This document shows, one piece after another, positions 34,635 through 45,895 of a DNA stretch of 64,000 nt. The DNA comes from JAAXGX01 sp965263195. Its GTDB lineage: Bacteria; Acidobacteriota; Vicinamibacteria; Vicinamibacterales; UBA8438. The stretch spans positions 3,596,001 through 3,660,000 of the forward strand of contig OZ253664.1 in the NCBI GenBank assembly GCA_965263195.1. Direction: 5' to 3'. The notes below the pieces were generated by a model that was not told the origin of the DNA, ran no database searches, and saw only the letters and a list, made by a program, of their open reading frames with translations. Both the position numbers and the translations under genes were made by a program. Every line of letters starts with the position of its first letter. Within the stretch, counting starts at the first letter, position 1.

Positions 34635-34772
34635 GCTTTGACGAACGGGAGCATAGCCCCCAAGCCGCGCACGGCGCGGCTCGGCAAGCCCGGCGCGGGG
34701 CAAAGGGGTCCCCCGCTAGCGGCCGCCGGGGGTTCGGGGCGCAGCCCCAGGTGGAAAAGCCGCGCAGCCCCA
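34635..34772 (+). repeat. four-hairpin module, diverged 5' part
   Basis: AGCCGCGC-ACG-GCGCGGCT (34663-34681) is a perfect eight-base-pair hairpin. It is followed by the GGCAAGC...GCCGCC arm pair and GGGGCGCAGCCCC. The tail repeats GCGCAGCCCC once more before the DUF1684 stop. The first hairpin is eroded and no terminal arm is seen. It fills the gap between convergent genes. Confidence 0.7.
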
Positions 34773-34773
34773 T

Positions 34774-35652
34774 CTAACGATGCTCCGGACGGTAGTCCCG
34801 CTCGCCCGCTTCGACGCGCAGCGGCAGCCGGTTCGCCCGCGGCGGCAGCGGGCAGGTCGTGTGCGGATTGAAGGCGCACGGCGGGTTGTACGCCTTGTTG
34901 AAGTCGACCTCCGTCCAACCGTCCTCGGGGGCGTCCGCGTACAGGAAGCGCGCCGCGGGGTACGTCTCGGTCCCGCTTGTCTGATCGCGGAAAATGAACC
35001 AGAGCTGGCCGTCCGCGTCGACAGGCAGCATCTCGACTTCCGTGCCGCGGAGCGACATCCGCACGGTGCCGCTGCTGGTGAGCGTTTCCACGTCTCCCAG
35101 GATGTTCTGAATCCGCACCTCCCGCGGCTCGTCGTGCGGCACGAAGCGGGCGCGGACGCGGTACGCCTCGTCGACCGGATACCAGTCGAGGCCGCTGAAG
35201 TCCCGCAGGATGGCGTTGTTCCGATCCAGCATGCGGATGGCCAGCCGCTCGCCGCTGAAATGGACGAACAGTGTCAGCTGGCCGAGCGTCGCCGCCGGAC
35301 GTTCGTCCTCGTACGGCCAGAGCTGCGCGGCCGTCACTGCCTCTCCGCCAACCGTCACGGTTCGCCCGGGCGCGGCGCGCAGCGTCACCTTGCCGTCCCG
35401 GACCACGAATACGCCCGCACCCGGCGGTCCCGCCGGCAGGACGATGTCGTGCAGCGGATCGCTGCCGAAGCTGTTCTCGCCCTCCCGGAGGAAGAACAGG
35501 CCGGCCACCGTCAGCCAGCCGTCGTCCGCCGTGAGCCTGGCCTCGCGCTCCGCCCGCCAGGCTTCCACCGCGGTGACGTAGTCCGCCTGGCCGCTCCAGG
35601 CCAGGGCCGGGAGCAGCGTCGCGAGCAGGGCGCCGACAAGGAGCATGCGCAT
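34774..35652 (-). CDS. exported DUF1684 protein
   Basis: A 292-residue protein with a cleavable signal peptide (MRMLLVGALLATLLPALAWS). The DUF1684 signatures are DGWLTVAGLFFLREGENSFG, FRDQTSGTETYPAARFLY and VDFNKAYNPPCAFNPHTTCP, followed by LPPRANRLPLRVEAGE. Its function is not established in any family member I know of. Several Met codons lie near the start; the ATG at 35652 is two bases before the nfo stop on the same strand and gives the best signal peptide. It is probably co-transcribed with nfo. Confidence 0.85.
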   Translation of the reverse strand: MRMLLVGALLATLLPALAWSGQADYVTAVEAWRAEREARLTADDGWLTVAGLFFLREGENSFGSDPLHDIVLPAGPPGAGVFVVRDGKVTLRAAPGRTVTVGGEAVTAAQLWPYEDERPAATLGQLTLFVHFSGERLAIRMLDRNNAILRDFSGLDWYPVDEAYRVRARFVPHDEPREVRIQNILGDVETLTSSGTVRMSLRGTEVEMLPVDADGQLWFIFRDQTSGTETYPAARFLYADAPEDGWTEVDFNKAYNPPCAFNPHTTCPLPPRANRLPLRVEAGERDYRPEHR

Positions 35653-35653
35653 A

Positions 35654-36580
35654 TCAGACCTCATCGCGGAACCGCTTGAGTATCGCCAGGTTCTCCAGGT
35701 CCAGTGCGTCGGCGGCGATGTCGCCGGCCCCGCCGCCGTTCGCCTTCGGCGTTTCGAGCACCATCGGCAGATGCCGGAAGCGCGCGTCCTGCAGCAGGCG
35801 CCGGAACGGCTCGACGCCGATGCAGCCCGTGCCGATGCCGTCGTGCCGGTCGACGCGGCTGCCGAGCGGCTTCTTCGAGTCGTTCAGATGGAACACCTTC
35901 AGCCGGTCGATCCCGAGGATCGCGTCGAAGTCCTCGAACACCTGCGCGTAGCCCGCCTCCGAGACGATGTCGTAGCCGGCCGCCAGCAGGTGGCAGGTGT
36001 CGAGGCAGATGGCCACCCGTGAAGGATCGTCCAGCCGGTCGATCATCGCCCGGAGTTGCTCGAAGCGGTAGCCGAGCATGGTGCCCTGGCCCGCGGTGTG
36101 CTCCAGCAGCAGCAGGCTGCCGCCCGTCTGGCGCGACTGCGCTTCGGCGATGCCGTCGGCGATGTAGCGGATACCGTCCTCCTCCGTGCCGGTCGTGTGC
36201 GCGCCCGGATGGAGCACCACGCCGAGCAGGCCGAGCAGGTCGGCCCGGCGCAGCTCCTCCGCCAGCGCCGAGACCGATCGTGCGCGCAGAGCCGGATTCG
36301 CCGCGGCAAGGTTGATCAGGTAGCTGGTGTGCGCAACGATTGGCCCGATTCCGGTTTCCGCCGCCCGCGCCCGGAACGCAGCGACCTCGGACTCAGGGAG
36401 CGCCCGCGCCCGCCATTGGTTCGATGATTTCGTGAAAATCTGCAGCGACTCGCAGCCGGTTGCGGCGGCGCGATCGATGGCGCGCGGCAGGCCGCCGCCG
36501 ATCGACATGTGGGCGCCCAGCCTTGGCGCTTGCGTCCCGGAGCGATCGTGATCGATCATTGGCGGTTCGAAAAATGCCAT
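35654..36580 (-). CDS. nfo: deoxyribonuclease IV (AP endonuclease, Nfo family)
   Basis: A 308-residue TIM-barrel, zinc-dependent AP endonuclease for base excision repair. It has RLGAHMSIGGGLPRAIDRA, then LQIFTKSSNQW. The metal ligands are in VAHTSYLINLA, LHPGAHTTGTEED, LLLEHTAGQG, CLDTCHLLAAGYD, VFHLNDSKKPLGSRVDRHDG and LETPK. It is slightly longer than the usual 280 residues. I set the start at the ATG at 36580; ATG at 36559 is possible too. Any longer form would be read from the repeat that begins at 36585. It is divergent from acnA, with the element between them. Confidence 0.93.
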   Translation of the reverse strand: MAFFEPPMIDHDRSGTQAPRLGAHMSIGGGLPRAIDRAAATGCESLQIFTKSSNQWRARALPESEVAAFRARAAETGIGPIVAHTSYLINLAAANPALRARSVSALAEELRRADLLGLLGVVLHPGAHTTGTEEDGIRYIADGIAEAQSRQTGGSLLLLEHTAGQGTMLGYRFEQLRAMIDRLDDPSRVAICLDTCHLLAAGYDIVSEAGYAQVFEDFDAILGIDRLKVFHLNDSKKPLGSRVDRHDGIGTGCIGVEPFRRLLQDARFRHLPMVLETPKANGGGAGDIAADALDLENLAILKRFRDEV

Positions 36581-36584
36581 TCTA

Positions 36585-36838
36585 CCAGTCCGTGGTGACA
36601 TCCCGCGTCGTACCGAGACCGGGGAGGCGCCCGGCTGACGAGGCAGGAATGTCACAGTTCAGGAAGGGGGACGACGAGCACTGCCGCAGTCGTTCCCAGG
36701 CCCGCACGGCGGGCCTCGGCAAGCGCGGCGCGGGGCAAAGGGGTCCCCGCTAGCGCTTGCCGGGGGTTTGGGGCGCAGCCCCGAGGTGATGAAGCCGTCC
36801 CCGCTAGCGCTTGCCGGGGGTTTGGGGCGCAGCCCCAA
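36585..36838 (+). repeat. element copy with arm, linker, hairpin module and duplicated 3' hairpins
   Basis: Arm A starts at CCAGTCCGTGGTGACATCCC, then the linker GTCACAGTTCAGGAAGGGGG. Hairpin 2 is GGCCCGC-ACG-GCGGGCC (36699-36715). The last part is present twice: 40 identical bases beginning GTCCCCGCTAGCGCTTGCCG at 36743 and again at 36797. It ends six bases before the acnA start, so the final GGGGC-GCA-GCCCC hairpin would lie in the acnA leader. Confidence 0.8.
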
Positions 36839-36844
36839 GTGCAG

Positions 36845-39529
<2,685 letters not shown>

Positions 39530-39568
39530 CGCCCCGGCGGTCATCGGCGGCAGCGCCGTCGGGCGCTT

Positions 39569-40966
39569 CTACAGCATGGTGGGGATCAGCAGCATCGCGA
39601 TCACGCTCGTGATCGTGCATGCCACGCAGACGATCCCCGTGTAGCCGAGCACGTCGCCGAACCGCAGCCCGGTAACGGTCAGTACGGGGATCGCCCAGAA
39701 CGGCTGGATCAGGTTGGTTGTCGAGTCGCCGTACGCGTAGGCCAGCACGGTGGTCGTGGCCGAGACGCCGAGCTCCGCGGCGGCGGGCAGCAGGTACGGC
39801 GCTTCGATCAGCCACTTCGAGCCGGCGGACGGCACGAACAGGTTCATGAACCCCGAGTAGAAGTACACCACCAGCGGATAGGTCTCGGTCGTTGCGAAGC
39901 GGACAAACAGGTTGCCCAGCCAGCTCCCGAGGTCGGTGTTGTTGATGACGCCGAAGATGCCGGCATAGAACGGAAACTGCAGGATTACCCCGGAGGCGGT
40001 CCGCGCGCCGTTGCCGAACGCGCGCACCAGGTTCGCCGGCCGTCCCTGCAGCAGCAGGGCCGAGACCAGGAACACCGCGTTGTAGGCGTTGATCGTCCAG
40101 CTCGCGCCGAACCCGCGCGTCACGATTGAATGGCCGAGCGGATAGGCGATCAGGATGGCCGCCAGCACGATCCACCCTCGGAAACCTTCCAGGCGCTTGG
40201 CCGGCGTCGTCCCTTCGTCGGCGTCCGGCAGCGACGGCATGATCCGGTCGATCTGCTCGTCGGTCATCGTCCGGGGGTTCTCGCGCGGGTGCAGCAGGAC
40301 GATCGTCACCAACGCCACCACGAATAGCACCGCGACATACGTCAGGTTGAAGGAATTGAACAGGCTCTCGGTCACCGGAATCAGCCGGTCGATCACCGGC
40401 TCGCCGCTACCCGGTTCCATGAGCGGGTTGCCGGGCGTGGCCAGGATCAGCGGCGCGGAGCCGGACAGGCCGCCGTGCCAGATCGTGCCGACCCCGAGGT
40501 AGGCCGCTGCGATCAGCACGCGGATGTCGGCGCGCGGGTTGCGCCGCGCGACGAACGGCACGAACAGCGCGGAGGCAACCAGGCTGAGCGCCCAGTTCAG
40601 ATAGCTGATCCCCATCGAGAACATGGCCAGCAGGGCGATCGCCTGCGCCGGACGCTGCTTGTCAGGCATGTTGGCGAGCCGGTCGAACAGGTTGAACACG
40701 GGCCGCGACGAGACGCAGGCGTGCGCCGCGATCATGGCGATGCTGAACTGCATGGCCAGCTCGAGGAGCTGCCACATCCCGCCGCCCCAGGCGAGCACCG
40801 CCTCGTTCAACGTGGCGTTGGCGCCGGCCATGGCCAGCAGGATTGACAGCACTGTCAGGATCATGCAGACGACCCATGAATCCGGGATCCAGCGCTGTGT
40901 GAAGCTGGACAGCCGCTCGCCCAGGTTGCCGACTACCTTCACAGCCGAGAATGTTCCGTCCGTCAC
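39569..40966 (-). CDS. short-chain fatty acid transporter, AtoE family
   Basis: A 465-residue membrane protein with about 12 hydrophobic segments. Its N-terminal part reads ERLSSFTQRWIPDSWVVCMI and it contains GTIWHGGLSGSAPLILATPGN and GSKWLIEAPYLLPAAAELGV, as in the AtoE group, which takes up acetoacetate or short-chain fatty acids. The substrate is from family only. The start is a GTG at 40966 with GGAGG eight bases upstream; upstream residues are not conserved. It converges on acnA and diverges from the MFS gene, sharing a 105-base gap. Confidence 0.88.
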   Translation of the reverse strand: MTDGTFSAVKVVGNLGERLSSFTQRWIPDSWVVCMILTVLSILLAMAGANATLNEAVLAWGGGMWQLLELAMQFSIAMIAAHACVSSRPVFNLFDRLANMPDKQRPAQAIALLAMFSMGISYLNWALSLVASALFVPFVARRNPRADIRVLIAAAYLGVGTIWHGGLSGSAPLILATPGNPLMEPGSGEPVIDRLIPVTESLFNSFNLTYVAVLFVVALVTIVLLHPRENPRTMTDEQIDRIMPSLPDADEGTTPAKRLEGFRGWIVLAAILIAYPLGHSIVTRGFGASWTINAYNAVFLVSALLLQGRPANLVRAFGNGARTASGVILQFPFYAGIFGVINNTDLGSWLGNLFVRFATTETYPLVVYFYSGFMNLFVPSAGSKWLIEAPYLLPAAAELGVSATTTVLAYAYGDSTTNLIQPFWAIPVLTVTGLRFGDVLGYTGIVCVACTITSVIAMLLIPTML

Positions 40967-41071
40967 GTGTGAACCCTCCGGATCGTCCGGGCCGCCGGCC
41001 CGCATCGTTTATTGACCACTCGGCCCCGAGAAGCTAGGCTTTGACAATTCTTTCACACTAGAGGACCGACC

Positions 41072-42280
41072 ATGAACCGCTGGCTTGTCGTTGTTGGTGG
41101 CGTATTGATGAACTTGGCGCTAGGCGTCATTTATGCCTGGAGCGTCTTCGTGGCGCCGTTCGACGCCGACTTCGGCTGGACGCGCACCCAGGTTTCCGTC
41201 GTTTTCACTATAGCGATTCTCTCGGTCGGCTCCTGGTTCGTCGTCGCCGGATTCCTGCAGGACCGCTTCGGCCCGCGCCGGGTTGCGGCGCTCGGCGGCA
41301 TCCTCTACGCGCTCGGCTTCTTCCTGGCGAGCCAGACCGAATCGCTCCTGTGGCTCTACATTACCTTCGGGGCGATCGCCGGTGCCGGCAACGGCTTCGG
41401 CTACGCGATTCCAATCCCGGTTGTCTCGAAGTGGTTTCCCGATCGGCGCGGCCTCGCGATCGGCCTGGTGGTGGGCGGCTACGGCGCCGGCTCCGGCATC
41501 TACGGCCCGGTTGCCCGTGAAGTGCTGATTCCGCAGTACGGCTGGCAGGGGACGATGCAGATCTCCGCCGTGCTCTTTCTGGTGATGACGCTCGCCGCGG
41601 CGTGCCTGCTCCGCAATCCGCCCGAGGGCTACAAGCCGCCGGCTCCTGCGCCGGGCGGTGCTCCCAAGCCGGCAGCCGCGCCCGCGGGGCGCGACTACAC
41701 CACGGGTGAGATGGTCCGCACGCCCACCTTCTACCTGCTGTGGATCGCCTATTGTCTCGGCTCGGCGGCCGGGCTGATGGTGATCAGCCAGCTCGTCCCG
41801 GTGGGCGAGGCGGCCGGGCTGGGGGCGGCTGCCGGTCTCGGTCTGACGATCGGCGCCATCGGCAATACCGGCGGCCGCGTGCTGTCGGGATGGATGTCCG
41901 ACACGTTGGGCCGGCTCAATACGCTGCGGGCGATGGTGCTGCTCTCGGCGGTGGTGCTGCCCGTCTTCTACCTTTTCGCCGGGCAGGTGGTGCTGTTCTA
42001 CCTCCTGCTCGTCGTGATCTACTACTGCTACGGCACACTGCTGTCCGTCTTTGCCTCCACCTGCGCCGATTTCTACGGCACGCGGCACATGGGGGTGAAC
42101 TACGGGCTGCTGTTCTCGGCCTGGGGCGTCGCCGGCATCATCGGCCCTGTCATTGCCGGCCGTGTCTTCGACGCCACCGGCGAATACCAGCAGGCGTTCT
42201 TCATTGCCGCGGGCCTCGCCGTCGTGGCGCTGATCTCACTGGCTTTTGCGCGGCAACCCAACCGCGAGGCGGCGGCATAA
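41072..42280 (+). CDS. OFA-family MFS transporter
   Basis: A 402-residue, 12-segment major facilitator. The N-terminal NRWLVVVGGVLMNLALGVIY and AWSVFVAPFDADFGWTRTQV match the oxalate:formate antiporter family, as do QDRFGPRRVAALGGILYALG and the second-half loop ISQLVPVGEAAGL. A Pro/Ala-rich cytoplasmic loop (PPAPAPGGAPKPAAAPAG) joins the halves. Members exchange oxalate, formate or other monocarboxylates; the substrate is not known here. GAGGA lies seven bases before the ATG. A GC-rich stem-loop follows its stop. Confidence 0.9.
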   Translation: MNRWLVVVGGVLMNLALGVIYAWSVFVAPFDADFGWTRTQVSVVFTIAILSVGSWFVVAGFLQDRFGPRRVAALGGILYALGFFLASQTESLLWLYITFGAIAGAGNGFGYAIPIPVVSKWFPDRRGLAIGLVVGGYGAGSGIYGPVAREVLIPQYGWQGTMQISAVLFLVMTLAAACLLRNPPEGYKPPAPAPGGAPKPAAAPAGRDYTTGEMVRTPTFYLLWIAYCLGSAAGLMVISQLVPVGEAAGLGAAAGLGLTIGAIGNTGGRVLSGWMSDTLGRLNTLRAMVLLSAVVLPVFYLFAGQVVLFYLLLVVIYYCYGTLLSVFASTCADFYGTRHMGVNYGLLFSAWGVAGIIGPVIAGRVFDATGEYQQAFFIAAGLAVVALISLAFARQPNREAAA

Positions 42281-42290
42281 CCGCCGCTGG

Positions 42291-42331
42291 GCGGACGCGC
42301 AGTCAGCTTCATCGAGTACATGCGTGTCCGC
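42291..42331 (+). terminator. stem-loop after the OFA transporter gene
   Basis: GCGGACGCGCA (42291-42301) pairs with TGCGTGTCCGC (42321-42331) over 11 positions with one mismatch, enclosing a 19-base loop. No U-tract follows, so it is either a weak intrinsic terminator, an mRNA-stabilising hairpin or part of the TonB-receptor leader. Confidence 0.35.
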
Positions 42332-42384
42332 GAACGGGTAACGCAGGACGAATGATCTTGAGAGACGATTGGGGAGGAACGGAT

Positions 42385-44742
42385 ATGCGGATAGTCATGG
42401 GTGGTGGTACGAGCCGTCCGGCAGCCATCGTGCTGGCGTTGGCGATCGCGGTTCTGGGCATCGTGCCGGGAGCCCTGGCGCAGACCGGACAGGGCGCCAT
42501 CGAGGGGACGGTCCGGGACGGCAGCGGCGCCATCCTGCCGGGCGTTACGGTCATCGCGACCAGCGGCGAGAGCGGCCGCTCGCGTAGCGTGGTCAGCGAC
42601 AGCCGGGGCGAATATCTGGTGCCCCGCCTGGATCCCGGTCAATACGAAGTGCAGGCGATCCTGCCCGGATTCCGGACCGACCCGAGCAACGTTACGGTGG
42701 GCGCCGGCAGCGCTTCGCTCGACATCGTGCTCGGCATCGCCCCGATCGCCGAGACGGTCACGGTGACGCGGACCGACCAGGAGCTGTCGGCGGTGCCGAA
42801 CGCCATCGCCGTCGTGCAGCGCGACACCATCGAGGTCGGCCAGCGGCGCGCTTCGCTCGACGAGGCGCTGCGCGGCATCCCGGGCCTGTTCGTGCAGAAC
42901 CGCCGCAACTACGGCCTCTCGGGCGGCATCGGCCTCAGCATCCGCGCCCCGCAGCCGCGCTTCGGCCTGCGCGGGCTGGCGATCATCCAGGACGGGATTC
43001 CCATCACCACCGCCGATGGCACGACCGAGCCGAGCAACGTCGACCTCGGTTCCGTTGGACGGATCGACGTCATCCGCGGGCCGAGCTCGGTGCTGTATGG
43101 CAACTCGGCCGGCGGCGTGATCAACCTGGAAACGACGTTCGACACCTCGCGGGCTCTGACGATCCGGCCCGACATCCAGTTCGGCAGCCACGGCTACAAC
43201 CGCCAGCAGGTGCGTATCGACGCCGGCAACACCGGCACACAGTTCATGGGCAGCTTCAGCCGCTTCCAGACCGACGGCTTCCGCCAGAACAGCAGCGCGG
43301 AGATCACGCAGGCCAACTTCGTCCTGCGGCGTGAGTTGACGGCCGACACCGAGATCCGCGGCATCTTCAACCTGTTCGACTCGCCGTTCGCCGAGAGCCC
43401 CAGCTTTCTCAACCGGCAGGACGCGAGCACCGACCCGGAGCGGGGGAGTGACGGCGAGTGCATTGCCGGCGCCTGCATGGCCCGGGGCATCGCCGCCGCC
43501 CGCGGTTGGGGAGAAGCCGCCGGCCAGGGGCAGGGCGGCGTGACGCTGGAGCACCGCTTCAGCGACACGCAGCGCTTCCGCGCCACCGGCTGGGGGATGT
43601 GGCGCGACCTGAACGCGGTCGGCGCCTTCCGCAACATCGAGCTGGGCCGCAACGGGTTCGGCTTCCGGTCCGAATATCTGGGCGCCGCGGAGGCCGGCGC
43701 CGTGACCATCGACTGGGCGGCCGGCGTGGACGTGGCGACGCAGAACGACGACCGCATGGAGTTCGGCCAGGCCGGGGACGGGTCGACCACCGGCCTGATG
43801 GTCAGCCAGACGGAGGACGTCGTGTCGGCCGGCCCATTCGCCCAGATCGGGATTTCGCCGACCGACCGCGTGCGGTTCACTGGCGGCGTGCGCTGGAACT
43901 ACTACAAGTTCACCGCGGGCGACCGGTTCCTGGACAACGGCGACCAGTCGGGAGACCGGAACATGGACGCCGTCAGCCCCTCGGTCGGCGTTACCGTCAC
44001 GGCGGCGCGCAACGTCAACCTGTTCGCCAGCGTCGCGACCGCCTTCGAGACGCCGACTACCGTCGAGTTGTCGAATACGGCATCCGGCGAGGGCGGCTTC
44101 AACCAGGACCTGAATCCGGAGGATCTGACCAGCTTCGAGTTCGGCATCCGGGGGCTGGCGGAGCCGGCGCGGCTGCGCTACGAAGTGGCGTTCTACACGT
44201 CGAAGATCGCCGATGCGTTCGTGCCGGTGCAGCGGCCGGACGACGAGGTGTACCAGGTGAACGCCGGCGAGACGTCGCGCAAAGGGTTGGAGATGCTGCT
44301 GGAGTGGGTGCCCGATTCCTCGTTCAGCGCCCGCTTCGCGTACACCTATCAGGACTTCGTGTTCGACCGGTTCACGCTCAACGGCCGCGACTACGCCGGC
44401 TTCCTCGAGCCGGGGGCGCCGCCGCACCGCGTGTTCGCCGGCGTCACGCACCGCGCGCCGTTCGGGCTGACCTCCATCGCGCAGCTTCGCTGGGTGGACG
44501 AGTACACCCTCAACAACGCGAACACCGCCTACAACTGGGCCTACACCGTGGTCGATCTCCGCTTCGCGTTCGACGGCAAGGGGGGCGACAGCGACCTGCG
44601 GCCGTTCGTCGGCATCGACAACCTGTTCGGCGAGCGCTACAACTCTTCGGCGATCACCAACGCGTTCGGCGGGCGCTACTACGAGCCGTCGCCGGGCCGG
44701 GAAGTGTACGTCGGGATGACGGTCGGTTTCGGGATTCGGTGA
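42385..44742 (+). CDS. TonB-dependent outer-membrane receptor with N-terminal regulatory-like domain
   Basis: A 785-residue receptor. The signal peptide ends near GALAQ (about residue 33). It is followed by a carboxypeptidase-regulatory-like (CarboxypepD_reg) domain: GAIEGTVRDGSGAILPGVTV, then SRGEYLVPRLDPGQYEVQAI. The plug has RASLDEALRGIPGLFVQNRR and the signature VGRIDVIRGPSSVLYGNSAG. The beta barrel runs to the C-terminus, ending in Arg rather than the usual aromatic residue, after VGMTVGFGI. The barrel layout resembles siderophore or metal-chelate receptors. GGGGAGG lies seven bases before the ATG. The moxR gene begins 16 bases after the stop but looks functionally separate. Confidence 0.88.
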   Translation: MRIVMGGGTSRPAAIVLALAIAVLGIVPGALAQTGQGAIEGTVRDGSGAILPGVTVIATSGESGRSRSVVSDSRGEYLVPRLDPGQYEVQAILPGFRTDPSNVTVGAGSASLDIVLGIAPIAETVTVTRTDQELSAVPNAIAVVQRDTIEVGQRRASLDEALRGIPGLFVQNRRNYGLSGGIGLSIRAPQPRFGLRGLAIIQDGIPITTADGTTEPSNVDLGSVGRIDVIRGPSSVLYGNSAGGVINLETTFDTSRALTIRPDIQFGSHGYNRQQVRIDAGNTGTQFMGSFSRFQTDGFRQNSSAEITQANFVLRRELTADTEIRGIFNLFDSPFAESPSFLNRQDASTDPERGSDGECIAGACMARGIAAARGWGEAAGQGQGGVTLEHRFSDTQRFRATGWGMWRDLNAVGAFRNIELGRNGFGFRSEYLGAAEAGAVTIDWAAGVDVATQNDDRMEFGQAGDGSTTGLMVSQTEDVVSAGPFAQIGISPTDRVRFTGGVRWNYYKFTAGDRFLDNGDQSGDRNMDAVSPSVGVTVTAARNVNLFASVATAFETPTTVELSNTASGEGGFNQDLNPEDLTSFEFGIRGLAEPARLRYEVAFYTSKIADAFVPVQRPDDEVYQVNAGETSRKGLEMLLEWVPDSSFSARFAYTYQDFVFDRFTLNGRDYAGFLEPGAPPHRVFAGVTHRAPFGLTSIAQLRWVDEYTLNNANTAYNWAYTVVDLRFAFDGKGGDSDLRPFVGIDNLFGERYNSSAITNAFGGRYYEPSPGREVYVGMTVGFGIR

Positions 44743-44758
44743 CGACGGGAGAGCGTAG

Positions 44759-45895
44759 ATGAGCGTGGAGACGAAACCCGCGAGCGTGGAGACGAAACCC
44801 GCGATCGATCTCGATCGCGCCCGGGAGGTGGTCGACCGCTTTCAGCACGAGTCGACCAAGTGGCTGTACGGCCTGGACGACGCGGCGCGGATCCTGTCGT
44901 GGGCGTTTTTTACCCTGCTCCCGTACACGGACAAGCTGAGCCAGGGCAAGCTGCTGCGCCAGCCGCACCTGATGTTCCGCGGTCCGACCGGCACGGGCAA
45001 GACGGACCTCGTCAGCGCCTGCGCCATGGCGGTGGACGCGAAGTTCGAGCGCATCCAGGGTCTGCCGACCTACATGCCGGAGGACATCCTCGGCTACGAG
45101 ACGATCGTCGAGGAGCTCGACGGGACGCGCAAGATCCACTTCAAGCCGGGCAAGCTGATGGCCCACATCGTCCTGATCGACGAGGACAACCGGCTGTCGG
45201 GCAAGACCAAGGCGGCGGTGCTCGAGGGCATGGAGGAGAGCTCGGCCACCCTGTCGTCCGACTACGGCAACCTCGCGGAGGGCAAGGTGCTGCCGCTCTT
45301 CCCGCTGTCGTGCGATTTCAACGACATCGAGGGGCCGCGGTTCTTCATGGTCATCTGCACGGAGAACATCTTCGGCGAGGAGGAAGGCACGTTCGCCAAC
45401 CCGGTGGCGCAGCTCGACCGCACGACGCTCTCCATCAACATGCTGGACCCCGAGCTCGAGGAGGACGAGCTGAAGATCAGCGCGCACAACGTGGTCGGCA
45501 AGCACGTGGAGAAGCTGACCAACCTGTACGAGGTGCTCGACATCGCGCGCTACATCTTCGACAACGTGAAGATCTCCGAGTACGGCCAGCAGTACAAGGT
45601 GCGCCTGTTGCGCAACACGCGCCCGCACCGCGCCCAGGGGCGCGCCGCCCGCACCGTCAAGGAGTACATCCGGGTCGGCATCTCGCCGCGCGTGCACTTC
45701 CACCTCGAGGCGGTGGCCCGCACGTTCGCCTTCTTCAACGGCGACAAGGTCATCACGCCGGATCACATCAAGGCGGTCGCCGAGCCGGTGCTCGCGCACC
45801 GTCTGGTGCTCAAGGAGGGGATGGAATTCTCGGTGGTCAAGGAGGAGCTGCTCCAGCAGATCATCCAGGACATGGAGGTTCCTCCGTGGAAGTAG
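44759..45895 (+). CDS. MoxR-family AAA+ ATPase
   Basis: A 378-residue AAA+ chaperone-like ATPase. Walker A is FRGPTGTGKTDL (75-82) and Walker B is AHIVLIDEDNR (136-144). The sensor-1 region reads FFMVICTENIFGEEEGTFAN, where the family usually has ATQNP-like text, and sensor 2 includes GISPRVHFHLEAVARTFAFF. It is atypical in having Cys-Thr-Glu-Asn at sensor 1 and no Arg-rich N-terminus. It overlaps the DUF58 gene by ten bases. MoxR proteins act with VWA proteins to mature or assemble envelope complexes. The N-terminus contains a seven-residue tandem repeat. Confidence 0.88.
   Translation: MSVETKPASVETKPAIDLDRAREVVDRFQHESTKWLYGLDDAARILSWAFFTLLPYTDKLSQGKLLRQPHLMFRGPTGTGKTDLVSACAMAVDAKFERIQGLPTYMPEDILGYETIVEELDGTRKIHFKPGKLMAHIVLIDEDNRLSGKTKAAVLEGMEESSATLSSDYGNLAEGKVLPLFPLSCDFNDIEGPRFFMVICTENIFGEEEGTFANPVAQLDRTTLSINMLDPELEEDELKISAHNVVGKHVEKLTNLYEVLDIARYIFDNVKISEYGQQYKVRLLRNTRPHRAQGRAARTVKEYIRVGISPRVHFHLEAVARTFAFFNGDKVITPDHIKAVAEPVLAHRLVLKEGMEFSVVKEELLQQIIQDMEVPPWK
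44762..44803 (+). repeat. 21-bp perfect tandem duplication at the moxR N-terminus
   Basis: AGCGTGGAGACGAAACCCGC plus G occurs twice in direct succession, giving the peptide SVETKPA twice just after the start Met. It lies before the conserved domain, so it should be neutral to function. Identical copies indicate recent slippage. Confidence 0.9.

Noticed and set aside
41041..41072. TTGACA at 41041 as the -35 of the OFA transporter gene.
   Set aside because: No acceptable -10 occurs 16-18 bases downstream, and the position would put the start of transcription inside the coding region.
42354..42385. An earlier start for the TonB-dependent receptor within the tail of the MFS gene region.
   Set aside because: The ATG at 42385 has an excellent ribosome site (GGGGAGG at seven bases) and begins a normal signal peptide; earlier codons read through the MFS gene.
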